The translations under genes and the position numbers were made by a program. Source: Patescibacteria group bacterium (GTDB taxonomy: Bacteria; Patescibacteriota; Doudnabacteria; UBA920). From it: a stretch of 56,570 nt of DNA. The notes below the pieces were generated by a model. That model was not told where the DNA came from. It searched no databases and saw only the letters and a list, made by a program, of their open reading frames with translations. This document shows positions 38,549-46,420 of the stretch, in pieces (position 1 is the stretch's first letter; every line of letters starts with the position of its first letter). Location: positions 1-56,570 of the forward strand of contig WARV01000011.1 of the NCBI GenBank assembly GCA_013387205.1, given 5' to 3'.

Positions 38549-39518
38549 GTTTGACTTCAAATATGGTTTCCCTGGCCGCTCCTGCAGCCTTGCTTGCGCC
38601 CTGGGCCAGCACTTCTGCCAGAAACTCTGGACGGGCCAAGAGTTCTTGTTTCTTCTCGCGGAACTGTTCGAAGTATTCAGAAATATCCCGTGCCAAATTT
38701 TCCTTGAGTTCACTGTATTTGAGCGTGCCGGAGTTTTGGGCATCGGCAAAATAAGTAATCTGCTCTTTGCTGCCAAAATGGGTAAGTAACAGCATTAAAT
38801 TTTCTTCACCCGGGGATTTTTTTCCTGGCTCGGAAGCTGTGACTGCTTTTTTCAGTTTCCTGCTAATTTCTTCCGGCGAATCGTCGAGCAGCAAGCTTTC
38901 GTCCCCGGTCTTGCTCATTTTTTTGTTAGGGTCGCTAAGGCTCATTATCCTCAAAGGCTTTTGCAAATAAGTTTTCGGTTCCGGAAAAGTCTGGCCAAAG
39001 CGGTTGTTGAATTTGCGGGCCACGATGCGCGCCAATTCCACGTGCTGAACCTGGTCTTCGCCCACGGGCACGGCCCGGCCCTTGTATATCAAAATGTCAG
39101 CAGCCATCAAGGCCGGGTAAGTCAGAAGGCCGGCATTAATGTTGGCTTTGTGCTGTTTGGCCTTGTCTTTGTATTGGGTCATTCTTTCCAGTTCAGGCAA
39201 AGGCAGTAGGCAGTTGAAAATCCAGGACAAAAAGGCATGCTCGCCAACCTGGCTTTGCGGGAAAAACACGCACTTGTCAGGGTTTAATCCAAGAGCCAAA
39301 TAAGTGGCAGTAACGTCTAAAATGTTTTGGCTTAATTCTTTCGGCTCAAACGGAGTGGTTAAGGCGTGCAAATCGGCAATAAAAAAATAGCACTGTTTGG
39401 TATTGTCTTCGGAAAGTTCGATAAAATTCTTTAAGGCGCCCAAGTAGTTGCCGATATGCAGCTTGCCGCTGGTCCTGATTCCCGCAACGATTGTTTCTTT
39501 AGTATTTTTCGTATTCAT
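38529..39518 (-). CDS. trpS: tryptophanyl-tRNA synthetase
   Basis: This 329-aa class I synthetase has a HIGH-like motif GKLHIGNYLGALKN (about 17-30), the Trp-pocket/dimer segment FIADLHALTTPF, PVGEDQVQHVELAR, and KMSKS-like NKKMSKTGD (about 197-205). It charges tRNA-Trp with tryptophan. Full length (usual 325-340). No Shine-Dalgarno (TATAATATCCTTATG context), like other housekeeping genes here. The terminator overlaps its end. Confidence 0.97.
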   Translation of the reverse strand: MNTKNTKETIVAGIRTSGKLHIGNYLGALKNFIELSEDNTKQCYFFIADLHALTTPFEPKELSQNILDVTATYLALGLNPDKCVFFPQSQVGEHAFLSWIFNCLLPLPELERMTQYKDKAKQHKANINAGLLTYPALMAADILIYKGRAVPVGEDQVQHVELARIVARKFNNRFGQTFPEPKTYLQKPLRIMSLSDPNKKMSKTGDESLLLDDSPEEISRKLKKAVTASEPGKKSPGEENLMLLLTHFGSKEQITYFADAQNSGTLKYSELKENLARDISEYFEQFREKKQELLARPEFLAEVLAQGASKAAGAARETIFEVKQKIGLI

Positions 39519-39550
39519 AAGGATATTATAGCATTTTTTGTTAAATATAA

Positions 39551-39593
39551 AAATAAAAGCCGCGGGCGCTTCGTTTAAAGCGCGCCCGCGGAT
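39551..39593 (-). terminator. terminator of the 50-aa gene
   Basis: CCGCGGGCGCG...GCGCCCGCGG with a T-rich tail (TTTTATTTTTATA) on the minus strand. Confidence 0.85.
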
Positions 39594-39601
39594 AAATGGC
39601 C

Positions 39602-39754
39602 TTAGAAGCTCTCGCTCCTGAACGCCAAGTCCTCTTGGAGCCTTGATATCTGCTCTGATGAGAGATTGTCAGGTGGTTGTTCTTGTTCCGGTTGAGGGGG
39701 TTGAGATGGGGTCCGTCCCCTAAAGACGTCTGAGAAGAATTTAAGTAATTCCAT
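39602..39754 (-). CDS. 50-aa Pro/Gln-rich hypothetical protein
   Basis: The product begins with a hydrophobic helix (MELLKFFSDVFRGRT), then a Pro/Gln linker (PSQPPQPEQEQPPD), then a charged helix (NLSSEQISRLQEDLAFRSES). GGAGGCGTC precedes ATG and a GC-rich terminator follows, so it is probably real despite its size. It may be a small membrane-associated or adaptor peptide. Not recognised. Confidence 0.7.
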   Translation of the reverse strand: MELLKFFSDVFRGRTPSQPPQPEQEQPPDNLSSEQISRLQEDLAFRSESF

Positions 39755-39826
39755 GACGCCTCCAAGTCAAATTAACTATAGCTTAACGGAATTTCGTTGG
39801 TTCGTCAAAAAGTAAAAATTGTCCAA

Positions 39827-39874
39827 AAAAGAAGACCGGCAAGTTCGACGTTTCAGTCGAACTTGCCGGTTATG
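39827..39874 (-). terminator. terminator of the 74-aa gene
   Basis: ACCGGCAAGTTCGAC-TGAAAC-GTCGAACTTGCCGGT followed by CTTCTTTTTT on the minus strand. Confidence 0.92.
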
Positions 39875-39878
39875 GCAC

Positions 39879-40103
39879 TTAAGGCTGTTCTGTCAGCCGG
39901 CCGCATTCTGCCTGCATTTCTTGACGCTGGTTGGACGGGATTGTCTTCGTTCGGTGCGCGTGCACCGTTTGGTTGATCCTGTTGACTGCAGGATCTCCTG
40001 GTGTCACTCGTCCTGGTTCATGTGTACTGCTTGCCTGGTCTGATAATTCCACTTGCCTTTCATCCCGGGCCCTGGAAAGATTGTAATGCGCTGTCATGCA
40101 CAT
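39879..40103 (-). CDS. 74-aa polar hypothetical protein
   Basis: It has AAGGAGGAGCGGT directly before ATG, a promoter (40147-40175) and a strong terminator at the stop. The product is hydrophilic and probably disordered (ARDERQVELSDQASSTHEPG, HAHRTKTIPSNQRQEMQAEC). A Cys near each end (Cys2, Cys67) could form a bond. No family. One of the series of promoter/strong-SD/terminator single-gene units. Confidence 0.72.
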   Translation of the reverse strand: MCMTAHYNLSRARDERQVELSDQASSTHEPGRVTPGDPAVNRINQTVHAHRTKTIPSNQRQEMQAECGRLTEQP

Positions 40104-40146
40104 ACCGCTCCTCCTTGCCAGATTTCCTCCTGGCTATTTCCAGAAT

Positions 40147-40175
40147 ATTTTACATGTAATACGGAAAAATGTAAA
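40147..40175 (-). promoter_or_regulatory. promoter of the 74-aa gene
   Basis: Minus strand: TTTACA, 17-nt spacer, TAAAAT. Confidence 0.65.
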
Positions 40176-40194
40176 TAGGGGATACTTTTGCCAA

Positions 40195-40230
40195 AACTAC
40201 GATAAATGACGGCCGTCATTTATCGTAGTT
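40195..40230. repeat. 36-bp perfect palindrome centred on GACGGCCGTC
   Basis: AACTACGATAAATGACGG and its exact reverse complement without loop. It is next to the promoter above and resembles in its core the palindrome at 27132. Confidence 0.8.
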
Positions 40231-40313
40231 GTTTTAGATAACAAGGAAATATCATCAAAACAATGGAAAGATGGGATAAAAGGGATTGATGGGAATAAAG
40301 GGAAAGAGAAAAG

Positions 40314-40335
40314 GGCGGTCAAATGACCGCCCTTT
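40314..40335 (-). terminator. terminator of the RNase J gene
   Basis: AAGGGCGGTCA-AATGACCGCCCTT symmetrical hairpin with T or A runs on both sides. Confidence 0.85.
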
Positions 40336-40358
40336 TGTTTGCTACATGCTACCAACTA

Positions 40359-42263
40359 CTATACCTCTATCACCACTGGTAAGATCATCGGTCTGCGCTC
40401 GGTTTTTTGGTATAAGTATTCTCCAATTTCATCACGCACGACGTTTCTTAAGTATGCCCAGTTGGGTTCCAGCTTTTCCTTGCCCTTGGATTCCACCAGT
40501 TTCCTGACTTCGTGTTTGACCTCGCGGATTAAGTCATCGTTGCCTTTCATGTAAATGAACCCGCGGGAAATAATGTCCGGCTGGTTGACCAGTTTGCCGT
40601 TGCGTCTGTCCAAAGTCATAATGACCACAAACATCCCGTCCTGGGCCATGACCTGGCGGTCGCGGATGACAACTTCGCCGACATCACCAATACCTAAGCC
40701 GTCAATGAACACGTAGCCGCTGGCGATTTTGGAATCTTCCGTGGCTTTGGCCGTTCCGGCAGAACTGATTTCCAGAATCTGCCCGTTGTCCAAAGAAAAG
40801 ATGTTTTCTTTGGGTATGCTCATGCTTTCGCCGAGCTCCGCGTGCCTGACAATCATGTGGTGTTCGCCGTGTATTGGCATGAAGAATTTCGGCCTGGTTA
40901 AGGCTATCATCAATTTCAGTTCTTCCTGGTGGGCGTGTCCGGAAGTGTGGATGTCCAAGATTTTATTATAGATAACATGTGCCCCGAGCCTGGTGAGGTT
41001 AGAAAGCACAGCGGCAATTGCCCGCTCGTTCCCCGGAATAGGGGAGGCGGACACAATGGCCGTGTCGCCGGTTTTAAGCTTTATAGTCTTGTGGTCGCCG
41101 CGGGCAATGCGCGCCAAGCCGGCTGCGTCTTCGCCCTGCGAGCCAGTGGTCAATACGACAATCTGGTTGTCCGGATATTTTTTGGCCTGTTCTGACTTGA
41201 TAATAATTTTCGGCTGGATTTTCAGGTAGCCGAGAGACAAAGCAATCTCAATGTTGTTTACCAAGCTGCGGCCCGTGACAATGACCTTGCGGTTGTATTT
41301 GGCCGCGGCGTTAAAGACTTGCTGCACGCGCGAAATGTTGGTCGAGAAGGTGGCAAAAATTATGCGTCCTTTTATATCGGAAAAAGTCCTGTCAATTGTC
41401 AGCCCCAAATCTCTTTCTGACATGCAGTAGCCAGGCTTTTCCGCGTTGGTCGAATCGGACATGAGTAGCGTTACGCCTTCGGAGGCGAACTTGGCGATTT
41501 TTTGGAATTCGCTGGGTTTGCCGTCTGCCGGCGTGTGGTCGAATTTCCAGTCAGTGGCATAAATAACCTGGCCGACCGGCGTGACAATGGACAAACCGAT
41601 GCTGTCAGGAATATTGTGGTTAAGCCCAAAGAAGCGAACCTTAAAGTTGCCCAAAGCCAACACGTCGTCTTTGCTTAATACGTTAATGCGGCTGCGGCCC
41701 AAAAGCCCGAACTCTTCCAAGCGCTTTTTAATGAACCCGGCGGTCAAAGGCATGGTGTAAATCGGCGGATCGCCGAGTTTGGGTAAGATGTAAGGAATGG
41801 CTCCAATGTGGTCCAAGTGTCCGTGGGTGATAATGACTCCGCGAATGCGCCTTTTGTTTTCTTCCAGCCATTTGGTGTCGGGGATAATGTAATCGATTCC
41901 TGGCATGGTTTCGTCCGGAAAAGCCAATCCCATATCAACGACAATAATATCGTCGCCATATTCAAAGACTGTCAGGTTTTCTCCGACTTCTTCTACTCCG
42001 CCCATCGGGATAATCCTTAAATTCTGGCGGGAAGCGGTATAGCGGGAAGTGTTCAAGGTTTGCGCCTTGTGCACATCCAAAGCCGTGGCCTTGTTGATTA
42101 GCGCGTCCAGGCGGTCCTGGCTTTTTGCGCCCGTTGTTGCGGTTTGGCCGCGGTTTTTATCCGGGCGGTGGCCCGGGATCCGCATATCGCTTTGCTTATT
42201 GTGCTGGGAAGCGTTTTGGTTTTGCTTGCCAGACTGTGAATGATATAAAGTTTTCCTTATCAT
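40359..42263 (-). CDS. rnj: ribonuclease J
   Basis: This 634-aa protein has an extra basic, Gln/Asn-rich N-terminus (1-80), then the beta-lactamase core starting NLRIIPMGGVEEVGEN with the zinc motif ITHGHLDHIGA (about 145-155). The beta-CASP domain (about 290-420) has NAEKPGYCMSE and TFSTNISRVQQ. A conserved HTSGHAHQEEL and PIHGEHHM follow, then a C-terminal domain to EYLYQKTERRPMILPV. It is a 5'-3' exo- and endoribonuclease for mRNA decay and RNA maturation. ATG 42263 has no clear Shine-Dalgarno. A leader of about 360 nt precedes it. Confidence 0.95.
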   Translation of the reverse strand: MIRKTLYHSQSGKQNQNASQHNKQSDMRIPGHRPDKNRGQTATTGAKSQDRLDALINKATALDVHKAQTLNTSRYTASRQNLRIIPMGGVEEVGENLTVFEYGDDIIVVDMGLAFPDETMPGIDYIIPDTKWLEENKRRIRGVIITHGHLDHIGAIPYILPKLGDPPIYTMPLTAGFIKKRLEEFGLLGRSRINVLSKDDVLALGNFKVRFFGLNHNIPDSIGLSIVTPVGQVIYATDWKFDHTPADGKPSEFQKIAKFASEGVTLLMSDSTNAEKPGYCMSERDLGLTIDRTFSDIKGRIIFATFSTNISRVQQVFNAAAKYNRKVIVTGRSLVNNIEIALSLGYLKIQPKIIIKSEQAKKYPDNQIVVLTTGSQGEDAAGLARIARGDHKTIKLKTGDTAIVSASPIPGNERAIAAVLSNLTRLGAHVIYNKILDIHTSGHAHQEELKLMIALTRPKFFMPIHGEHHMIVRHAELGESMSIPKENIFSLDNGQILEISSAGTAKATEDSKIASGYVFIDGLGIGDVGEVVIRDRQVMAQDGMFVVIMTLDRRNGKLVNQPDIISRGFIYMKGNDDLIREVKHEVRKLVESKGKEKLEPNWAYLRNVVRDEIGEYLYQKTERRPMILPVVIEV

Positions 42264-42625
42264 ATCGTTACTTTATTTTTTGGCCGTGACGTGACGGCCA
42301 TTATTGCAAGTTTTCTACCCCCACACCAACTTTCACCAAGTGTTGATTATTTATCAAGTCTGATTGTAATCGGTGAGTGTGCGATACACACAATGCTTGA
42401 CGGAAATTGGCGCCGGGGTAAACCCAAATAAACACTAATTTCCAGCAATAGAGGGCTGGTTACTTATTATTATTTGCTAGTCTATATTTATCTAAGTTAA
42501 GTGGCCTGTTCAGCCGACCTAGATTAGACTTTACTCGATGGAGTAATTAACAAATGAAAACCAAAAAGGTTTTTTAGCTTTCACCTGTCAATTTTCCTTT
42601 TGTTTCAAGGGATTTCTTGCTTTGT
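42264..42625 (-). promoter_or_regulatory. long (about 360 nt) untranslated leader of the RNase J gene
   Basis: From the promoter at 42632-42660 to the start codon there is no ORF with a ribosome site. Small stems occur, for example CCAGC-CCTCTATT-GCTGG (42442-42459) and a closing TGGCCGTCACG-TCACGGCCA palindrome (42279-42297) just before the start codon. Such leaders in rne-type genes serve autoregulation; here that is inference. Confidence 0.5.
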
Positions 42626-42631
42626 ACTAAT

Positions 42632-42660
42632 ATTATATCATACCTGGCATTTTTCGTCAA
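42632..42660 (-). promoter_or_regulatory. sigma70-type promoter for the RNase J gene
   Basis: Minus strand: TTGACG, 17-nt spacer, TATAAT preceded by TATGA. Confidence 0.8.
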
Positions 42661-42689
42661 TATCAATGATTGTTTAATTGAATGCTGTT

Positions 42690-42815
42690 ATTGCGAGCAA
42701 TTTAAGGTCCGCCAGCTGGCGGATTAGCTTAAATATTGCGTGGCAATCTGAATTTTCACAGGGAAGATTGCTTCGTTGCCAAAGATAAAGCCCTTTGGCT
42801 CCTCACAATGACATG
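42690..42815. repeat. GTCATTGTGAG REP-like repeat with CCGCCAGCTGGCGG
   Basis: Minus-strand text GTCATTGTGAGGAGCCAAAG ... GAAGCAATCTTCCC; the other arm GTTATTGCGAGCAA lies at 42687-42700 and the palindrome TCCGCCAGCTGGCGGA at 42708-42723. The remainder up to the tRNA (42816-42981) holds no gene. Confidence 0.6.
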
Positions 42816-42981
42816 GGGTAGGTGATATCGACGATCGCCAAATCCATGATTAATTTGACGTGCGTAGTGGAAATACTTAAAGAAAAAACCGCCATTTGGC
42901 GGAATTGTTTGTAGCCCTGAACCGTACGTGTCCCGCACCTTTTGAACATACGCCTTAAAAAAGAAAAAACTTCCAGTCAAT

Positions 42982-43068
42982 TGGTGGGCGGGGAGGGAGT
43001 TGAACCCTCACGGGAGTGATCCCACACGGCCCTGAACCGTGCGCGTCTGCCAATTCCGCCACTCGCCC
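42982..43068 (-). tRNA. tRNA-Leu (CAG)
   Basis: Class II tRNA with long variable arm (TGGGATCACTCCCG). The anticodon stem CACGG/CCGTG with loop TTCAGGG gives anticodon CAG. T arm GAGGG-TTCAACT-CCCTC, CCA encoded. The acceptor GGGCGAG/CCCGCCC has an A-C mismatch at the sixth pair. The flanks CGGTCAATTGG and CCAATTGACTGG extend the acceptor stem and are followed by T runs, which may act as the terminator. Confidence 0.93.
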
Positions 43069-43237
43069 TCCAATTGACCGCAAGCGTAATAATTTTAGAA
43101 ATATAGTATAAGGTGCGGGGTAAATCTGCCAGCTTGCCCCGTAGAAATCCGCTGCAAGCGGATATTCTACTGGGGTTCCACCACATCCCCAAAATAACTA
43201 CTTGTATATTTTATATGAATATTTATTTTACTTCAAC

Positions 43238-43346
43238 TATAATCCTACAGATTTACAGATTTCCTACTGATCTACTGATAACTACAGATATTTTCTAAGC
43301 GAATCTGTAGGTATCTGTAGATTCGGATACATTCGTAGATCTGTAG
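43238..43346. repeat. CTACAGAT-word hairpin downstream of the peptide-binding protein gene
   Basis: CCTACAGATTTACAGATTTC, CTACTGATAACTACAGAT on one arm; ATCTGTAGGTATCTGTAG, ATCTGTAG on the other; centre TATTTTCTAAGCGAAT. See the sister hairpins at 46288 and 56452. Confidence 0.7.
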
Positions 43347-43348
43347 TT

Positions 43349-45064
43349 TTATTTCCACACCCTGTTCTCTTTAATATACCATTCCGGCAGATTGTAGAAC
43401 CTTTGGCTCGGTTCGAAGATTTTTTGCAGGCTGACATTTTTGATGTTTTTATCAATGGCGTAAACGTAAACAGCCTGGTCTAAAAAGATTGCCGGAACTT
43501 TATCCGCGAGCAGCTTGTTTAGTTCCTGGTATTTTTGCTCCCTCAAAGCCTGGTCAGTACTGGTCCTGGCATCTGTTATCAGCTGGTCGGCCTTTTGGTC
43601 GGCAAAGCCCGTTAAGTTGTAGCCCGGGTCTTTGGCCTGGCTGCTGTGCCAGAAGGGGAATGGATCCGGGTCTGCCCCGAATTTTAGCGGGAACAGTAAG
43701 ATGTCAAAGTTGCGCGGCTGGATGACGTTTTCAGTCAGTTCTTTTATTGGTAAAATTTTTAAATTTGTCTTGATGTTCAAAGCTTGCCACTGGCTTAACA
43801 CTTCTTCCGACGCCTTGGAGTTAATAAGGTTATCGCTGGTAGTTAAAGTCAGCTCAAGGACGGAACTCTTTTTGGTCCTTAAGTTAGTTTTAGGGTCAAT
43901 TTTCCACCCCGCCGTATCCAGCAGCGCTTTGGCCTGTTCAAGGTTGTATCCATTTCCTGGCAGTAAGGGGGGCAATGCGCTGTCTTTGAGCGCATTTTTT
44001 ATGACCTGATTTTTATCAAGGCCCAAAGAAAGCGCCATGCGCACGCTTTGGTCAGATAAAACCTTGTTGTTTAAATTGAAAAATATCACCTGGTATTGGG
44101 GGAGGGGGAATTTCAAAATTTGCGCGTTGTTTTGCTCGGCGTCTATGTTCAAATTGTCGCCCAAAGGGATAAAACCAAAGCCTGAAATTTCCCTGCTATG
44201 GAAAGCGTTGCGCAAGTCTTCCTCGGTGTCGTAGAATTTTATGTTGACCTGGCCGATTTTGGTTTGCCCCTGGCTGTATCCGGAAAAGGGAATTAAGGCA
44301 ATCTGCTGGATTTTTCCGCTGGGCAGTTTCTTTATTTCTTTAATGGAATACGGTCCGGTGCCGACAGCTTCCAAATTAAACTTAGACAGCAAAAAGTTTT
44401 GCGGCTCCACCCTGCTCCAAATGGCTTTGGGCAGCATGGGCAGAGTCAGGTTATAAATGAACGGCCCGGAAACATCCTTGGTGGTAAATTTTACCGAATA
44501 GTCAGACAGTTTTTCCACGGAGGTGGACATCCACAAATTGCGCAGCGGGCTTTTGTATGCCGGATCCTTTAATATCTGGATGGTGAATACCACGTCGTCC
44601 GCGTTAAACGGCTTGTCGTTATGCCACTTGATATCCTTTTTTAAGTTGATGGTGTATGTTTTCTGGTCAGGGGAGATTTCGGGTAAGCCGTCTGCCAAGT
44701 CAGGCTGCAATTGCCCTTTATTATCAAATTTGTAAAGGCCGGAAAAAACCAGTTTGGTCAAAGCCAAATCTGATTCCTGGTGTGCCAAAAGCGGGTTAAT
44801 ATAAGTGGGCTGGCCTAAGATTCCTTCACTGTATTCGCCTCCCTTGGCCGGTGCGGCAGTTGTGCGCGTGATATAAAAGTTTTTCAATGACCAGGATAAA
44901 GAGGCTAAAGCGACCAGTAAAAGCGACAGCACTGCGATTTTTTCCCTCTTGCCCATTAAAGAAAAAACTTTCCTTAAGGAGGAAAGGCTGATGTTTTTTA
45001 TTTCTTTGAATCCCGAAATTACCTGCCGGCTGTAAGTTATGAAGTTGTGGGTTTTACCGTTCAT
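43349..45064 (-). CDS. peptide/oligopeptide ABC transporter substrate-binding protein (SBP family 5)
   Basis: This 571-aa protein has a cytoplasmic N-terminus of about 40 residues, then a membrane anchor (KIAVLSLLLVALASLSWSLK, about 42-61). The extracellular SBP_bac_5 domain has the starting pattern EGILGQPTYINPLLAHQESD, then SGLYKFDNKGQLQPDLADGL, NLKKDIKWHNDKPFNADDVV and FNLNNKVLSDQSVRMALSLG. It captures peptides or similar solutes. No permease or ATPase gene is adjacent, so it may work with distant subunits. The long N-terminal cytoplasmic part makes it a type II anchored protein and not a lipoprotein. Confidence 0.92.
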   Translation of the reverse strand: MNGKTHNFITYSRQVISGFKEIKNISLSSLRKVFSLMGKREKIAVLSLLLVALASLSWSLKNFYITRTTAAPAKGGEYSEGILGQPTYINPLLAHQESDLALTKLVFSGLYKFDNKGQLQPDLADGLPEISPDQKTYTINLKKDIKWHNDKPFNADDVVFTIQILKDPAYKSPLRNLWMSTSVEKLSDYSVKFTTKDVSGPFIYNLTLPMLPKAIWSRVEPQNFLLSKFNLEAVGTGPYSIKEIKKLPSGKIQQIALIPFSGYSQGQTKIGQVNIKFYDTEEDLRNAFHSREISGFGFIPLGDNLNIDAEQNNAQILKFPLPQYQVIFFNLNNKVLSDQSVRMALSLGLDKNQVIKNALKDSALPPLLPGNGYNLEQAKALLDTAGWKIDPKTNLRTKKSSVLELTLTTSDNLINSKASEEVLSQWQALNIKTNLKILPIKELTENVIQPRNFDILLFPLKFGADPDPFPFWHSSQAKDPGYNLTGFADQKADQLITDARTSTDQALREQKYQELNKLLADKVPAIFLDQAVYVYAIDKNIKNVSLQKIFEPSQRFYNLPEWYIKENRVWK

Positions 45065-45122
45065 TCAGGCTAATGCGAAAGATGCGAAATAGTATGCGAA
45101 TGATGCGAAAATTAAAGCAAAA

Positions 45123-45347
45123 TTAGATTAAAAATGTGGTAATTGTTAATCCGACAAAGAGAATTCCCAAAACAATTGTCGCGTAAAACAGCCATTTTTC
45201 AAACCCGCGCCTAGTCTGGACAATATTGCCGGCGCCGCCAAAAACATTGGAAAGCCCGGAGGATTTGTTTTGCAGGGCAATGACAATAACCAGCAAAACC
45301 ATGATTAAAACGTTGATTAATTGGAAGGTTTGGGATAAATTTTTCAT
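45123..45347 (-). CDS. secG: preprotein translocase subunit SecG
   Basis: This 74-aa protein has two membrane helices (LINVLIMVLLVIVIALQ, 11-27; WLFYATIVLGILFVGLTITT, 52-71) joined by the conserved loop SGLSNVFGGAGNIVQTRRGFEK. SecG supports SecYE in export of the many signal-peptide proteins seen in this window. It lies 58 bases upstream of the SBP gene on the same strand. Confidence 0.95.
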   Translation of the reverse strand: MKNLSQTFQLINVLIMVLLVIVIALQNKSSGLSNVFGGAGNIVQTRRGFEKWLFYATIVLGILFVGLTITTFLI

Positions 45348-45467
45348 GTTTCAAGAAAATAAAAATTAACTGTTAAATTATATCGTAAATGCCAGTTAAG
45401 GTCAAGCTTGACAAAATATTAAAAAAAATGTTTAATGTAATCTAAATTTTAGCTATAGCCGGTTGCC

Positions 45468-45514
45468 TAAAAAAGAAAGCACTCGTTTGGCTGGATGGGC
45501 CAAACGAGTGCGAA
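45468..45514 (-). terminator. terminator of the LuxR-type gene
   Basis: GCACTCGTTTGGC-CCATCCA-GCCAAACGAGTGC followed by TTTCTTTTTTA on the minus strand. Confidence 0.92.
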
Positions 45515-45530
45515 GGGGGAACTGCATGGT

Positions 45531-46217
45531 TCACTGGATCTCCGTGGGAGCACTGATGCTCTTATTGATTGAGAAGGCGCTGGCAATGGCTGGGCCTACC
45601 TTCACCAAGCCACACTTTAATGCGTGCACGGCCATTTCGGTCGTTGAACGGACACTTAGTACCTTCTTAATCCTGAACTTGTGGAATTCAACAGTTTTCG
45701 GAGAGATGCTCAAGAACACGGCAATCTCTTTTGCGGTTTTGCCGCAAGCAACCAACTCCAGGATTTCAAGCTGTCTGGCGGTAAGGTTTTTTTCTTTTCC
45801 CCACTTGCCTTTGGGAACAGGTTCATAGATTGCCTGCCTGCAGAATTCCCTGAAAGATTTTGCCGCAATGAGGCTGGCAATCAATTCCTCTTTGGTGAAA
45901 TTGCTTTGGACGAGCCCGCAGACTCCGTTTTGAAGGAGTTGAGGGATGGCAGATGGTTTGGCGGGCGGTATTCCGATGATAACCACGGGAGGTATGGTTT
46001 TAACCATAACCTTCACGAGCGCTAGAAATCTTTCGGTCGGCATGTCGTCGATGCTTGTGCCAATGACAAGCACGTCGATGTCCAATAGCCGGGAGTATTC
46101 AAACCCCGCGGCTGAATTAAAAGCCCAGGCAATGCGGGCTTCTGAACCGTCGAGCGCGCTCATGATTCCTGCTCTGACGACTTGGCCAGGATATAAAACT
46201 CCGATTCTGATACCCAT
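45531..46217 (-). CDS. LuxR/NarL-type response regulator with degenerate receiver
   Basis: This 228-aa protein has a C-terminal GerE/LuxR HTH at about 150-212: LTARQLEILELVACGKTAKE, IAVFLSISPKTVEFHKFRIK, then KKVLSVRSTTEMAVHAL. The N-terminal 130 residues follow a receiver-like plan (IRIGVLYPGQVVRAGIMSAL ... PPVVIIGIPP) but the expected phospho-acceptor Asp after strand 3 is missing: DVLVIGTSIDD places Gly/Thr there. It may be controlled without phosphorylation or by a ligand. No kinase is nearby. AAGGAGAG lies 10-15 bases before ATG. Confidence 0.85.
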   Translation of the reverse strand: MGIRIGVLYPGQVVRAGIMSALDGSEARIAWAFNSAAGFEYSRLLDIDVLVIGTSIDDMPTERFLALVKVMVKTIPPVVIIGIPPAKPSAIPQLLQNGVCGLVQSNFTKEELIASLIAAKSFREFCRQAIYEPVPKGKWGKEKNLTARQLEILELVACGKTAKEIAVFLSISPKTVEFHKFRIKKVLSVRSTTEMAVHALKCGLVKVGPAIASAFSINKSISAPTEIQ

Positions 46218-46287
46218 TTCTCTATTGTCTCTCCTTGGGACGTAACAAATGTCTTATTTATAACAAAAATTTTGGGGTTTGTAAACA

Positions 46288-46400
46288 ATTAACTAATCAT
46301 GTAACCAATCTACGAATTCATACTAATAATAACTAATGACAACTAATATTCTTCTAAGGGTATTAGTTGTCATTCGCTTTATTCGTTACATTAGTTGATT
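46288..46400. repeat. AACTAAT-word hairpin between uvrC and the LuxR-type gene
   Basis: ATAACTAATGACAACTAATA on one arm; TATTAGTTGTCATTCG and ATTCGTTACATTAGTTGATT on the other; centre TATTCTTCTAAGGGTATT. Sister hairpins at 43238 and 56452. Confidence 0.7.
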
Positions 46401-46420
46401 AGCCAATCTGATTGGTTAAT

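Noticed and set aside
42977-43192. minus-strand ORF of 71 codons
   Set aside because: It lies over tRNA-Leu and a hairpin region, has no ribosome site and no family signal.
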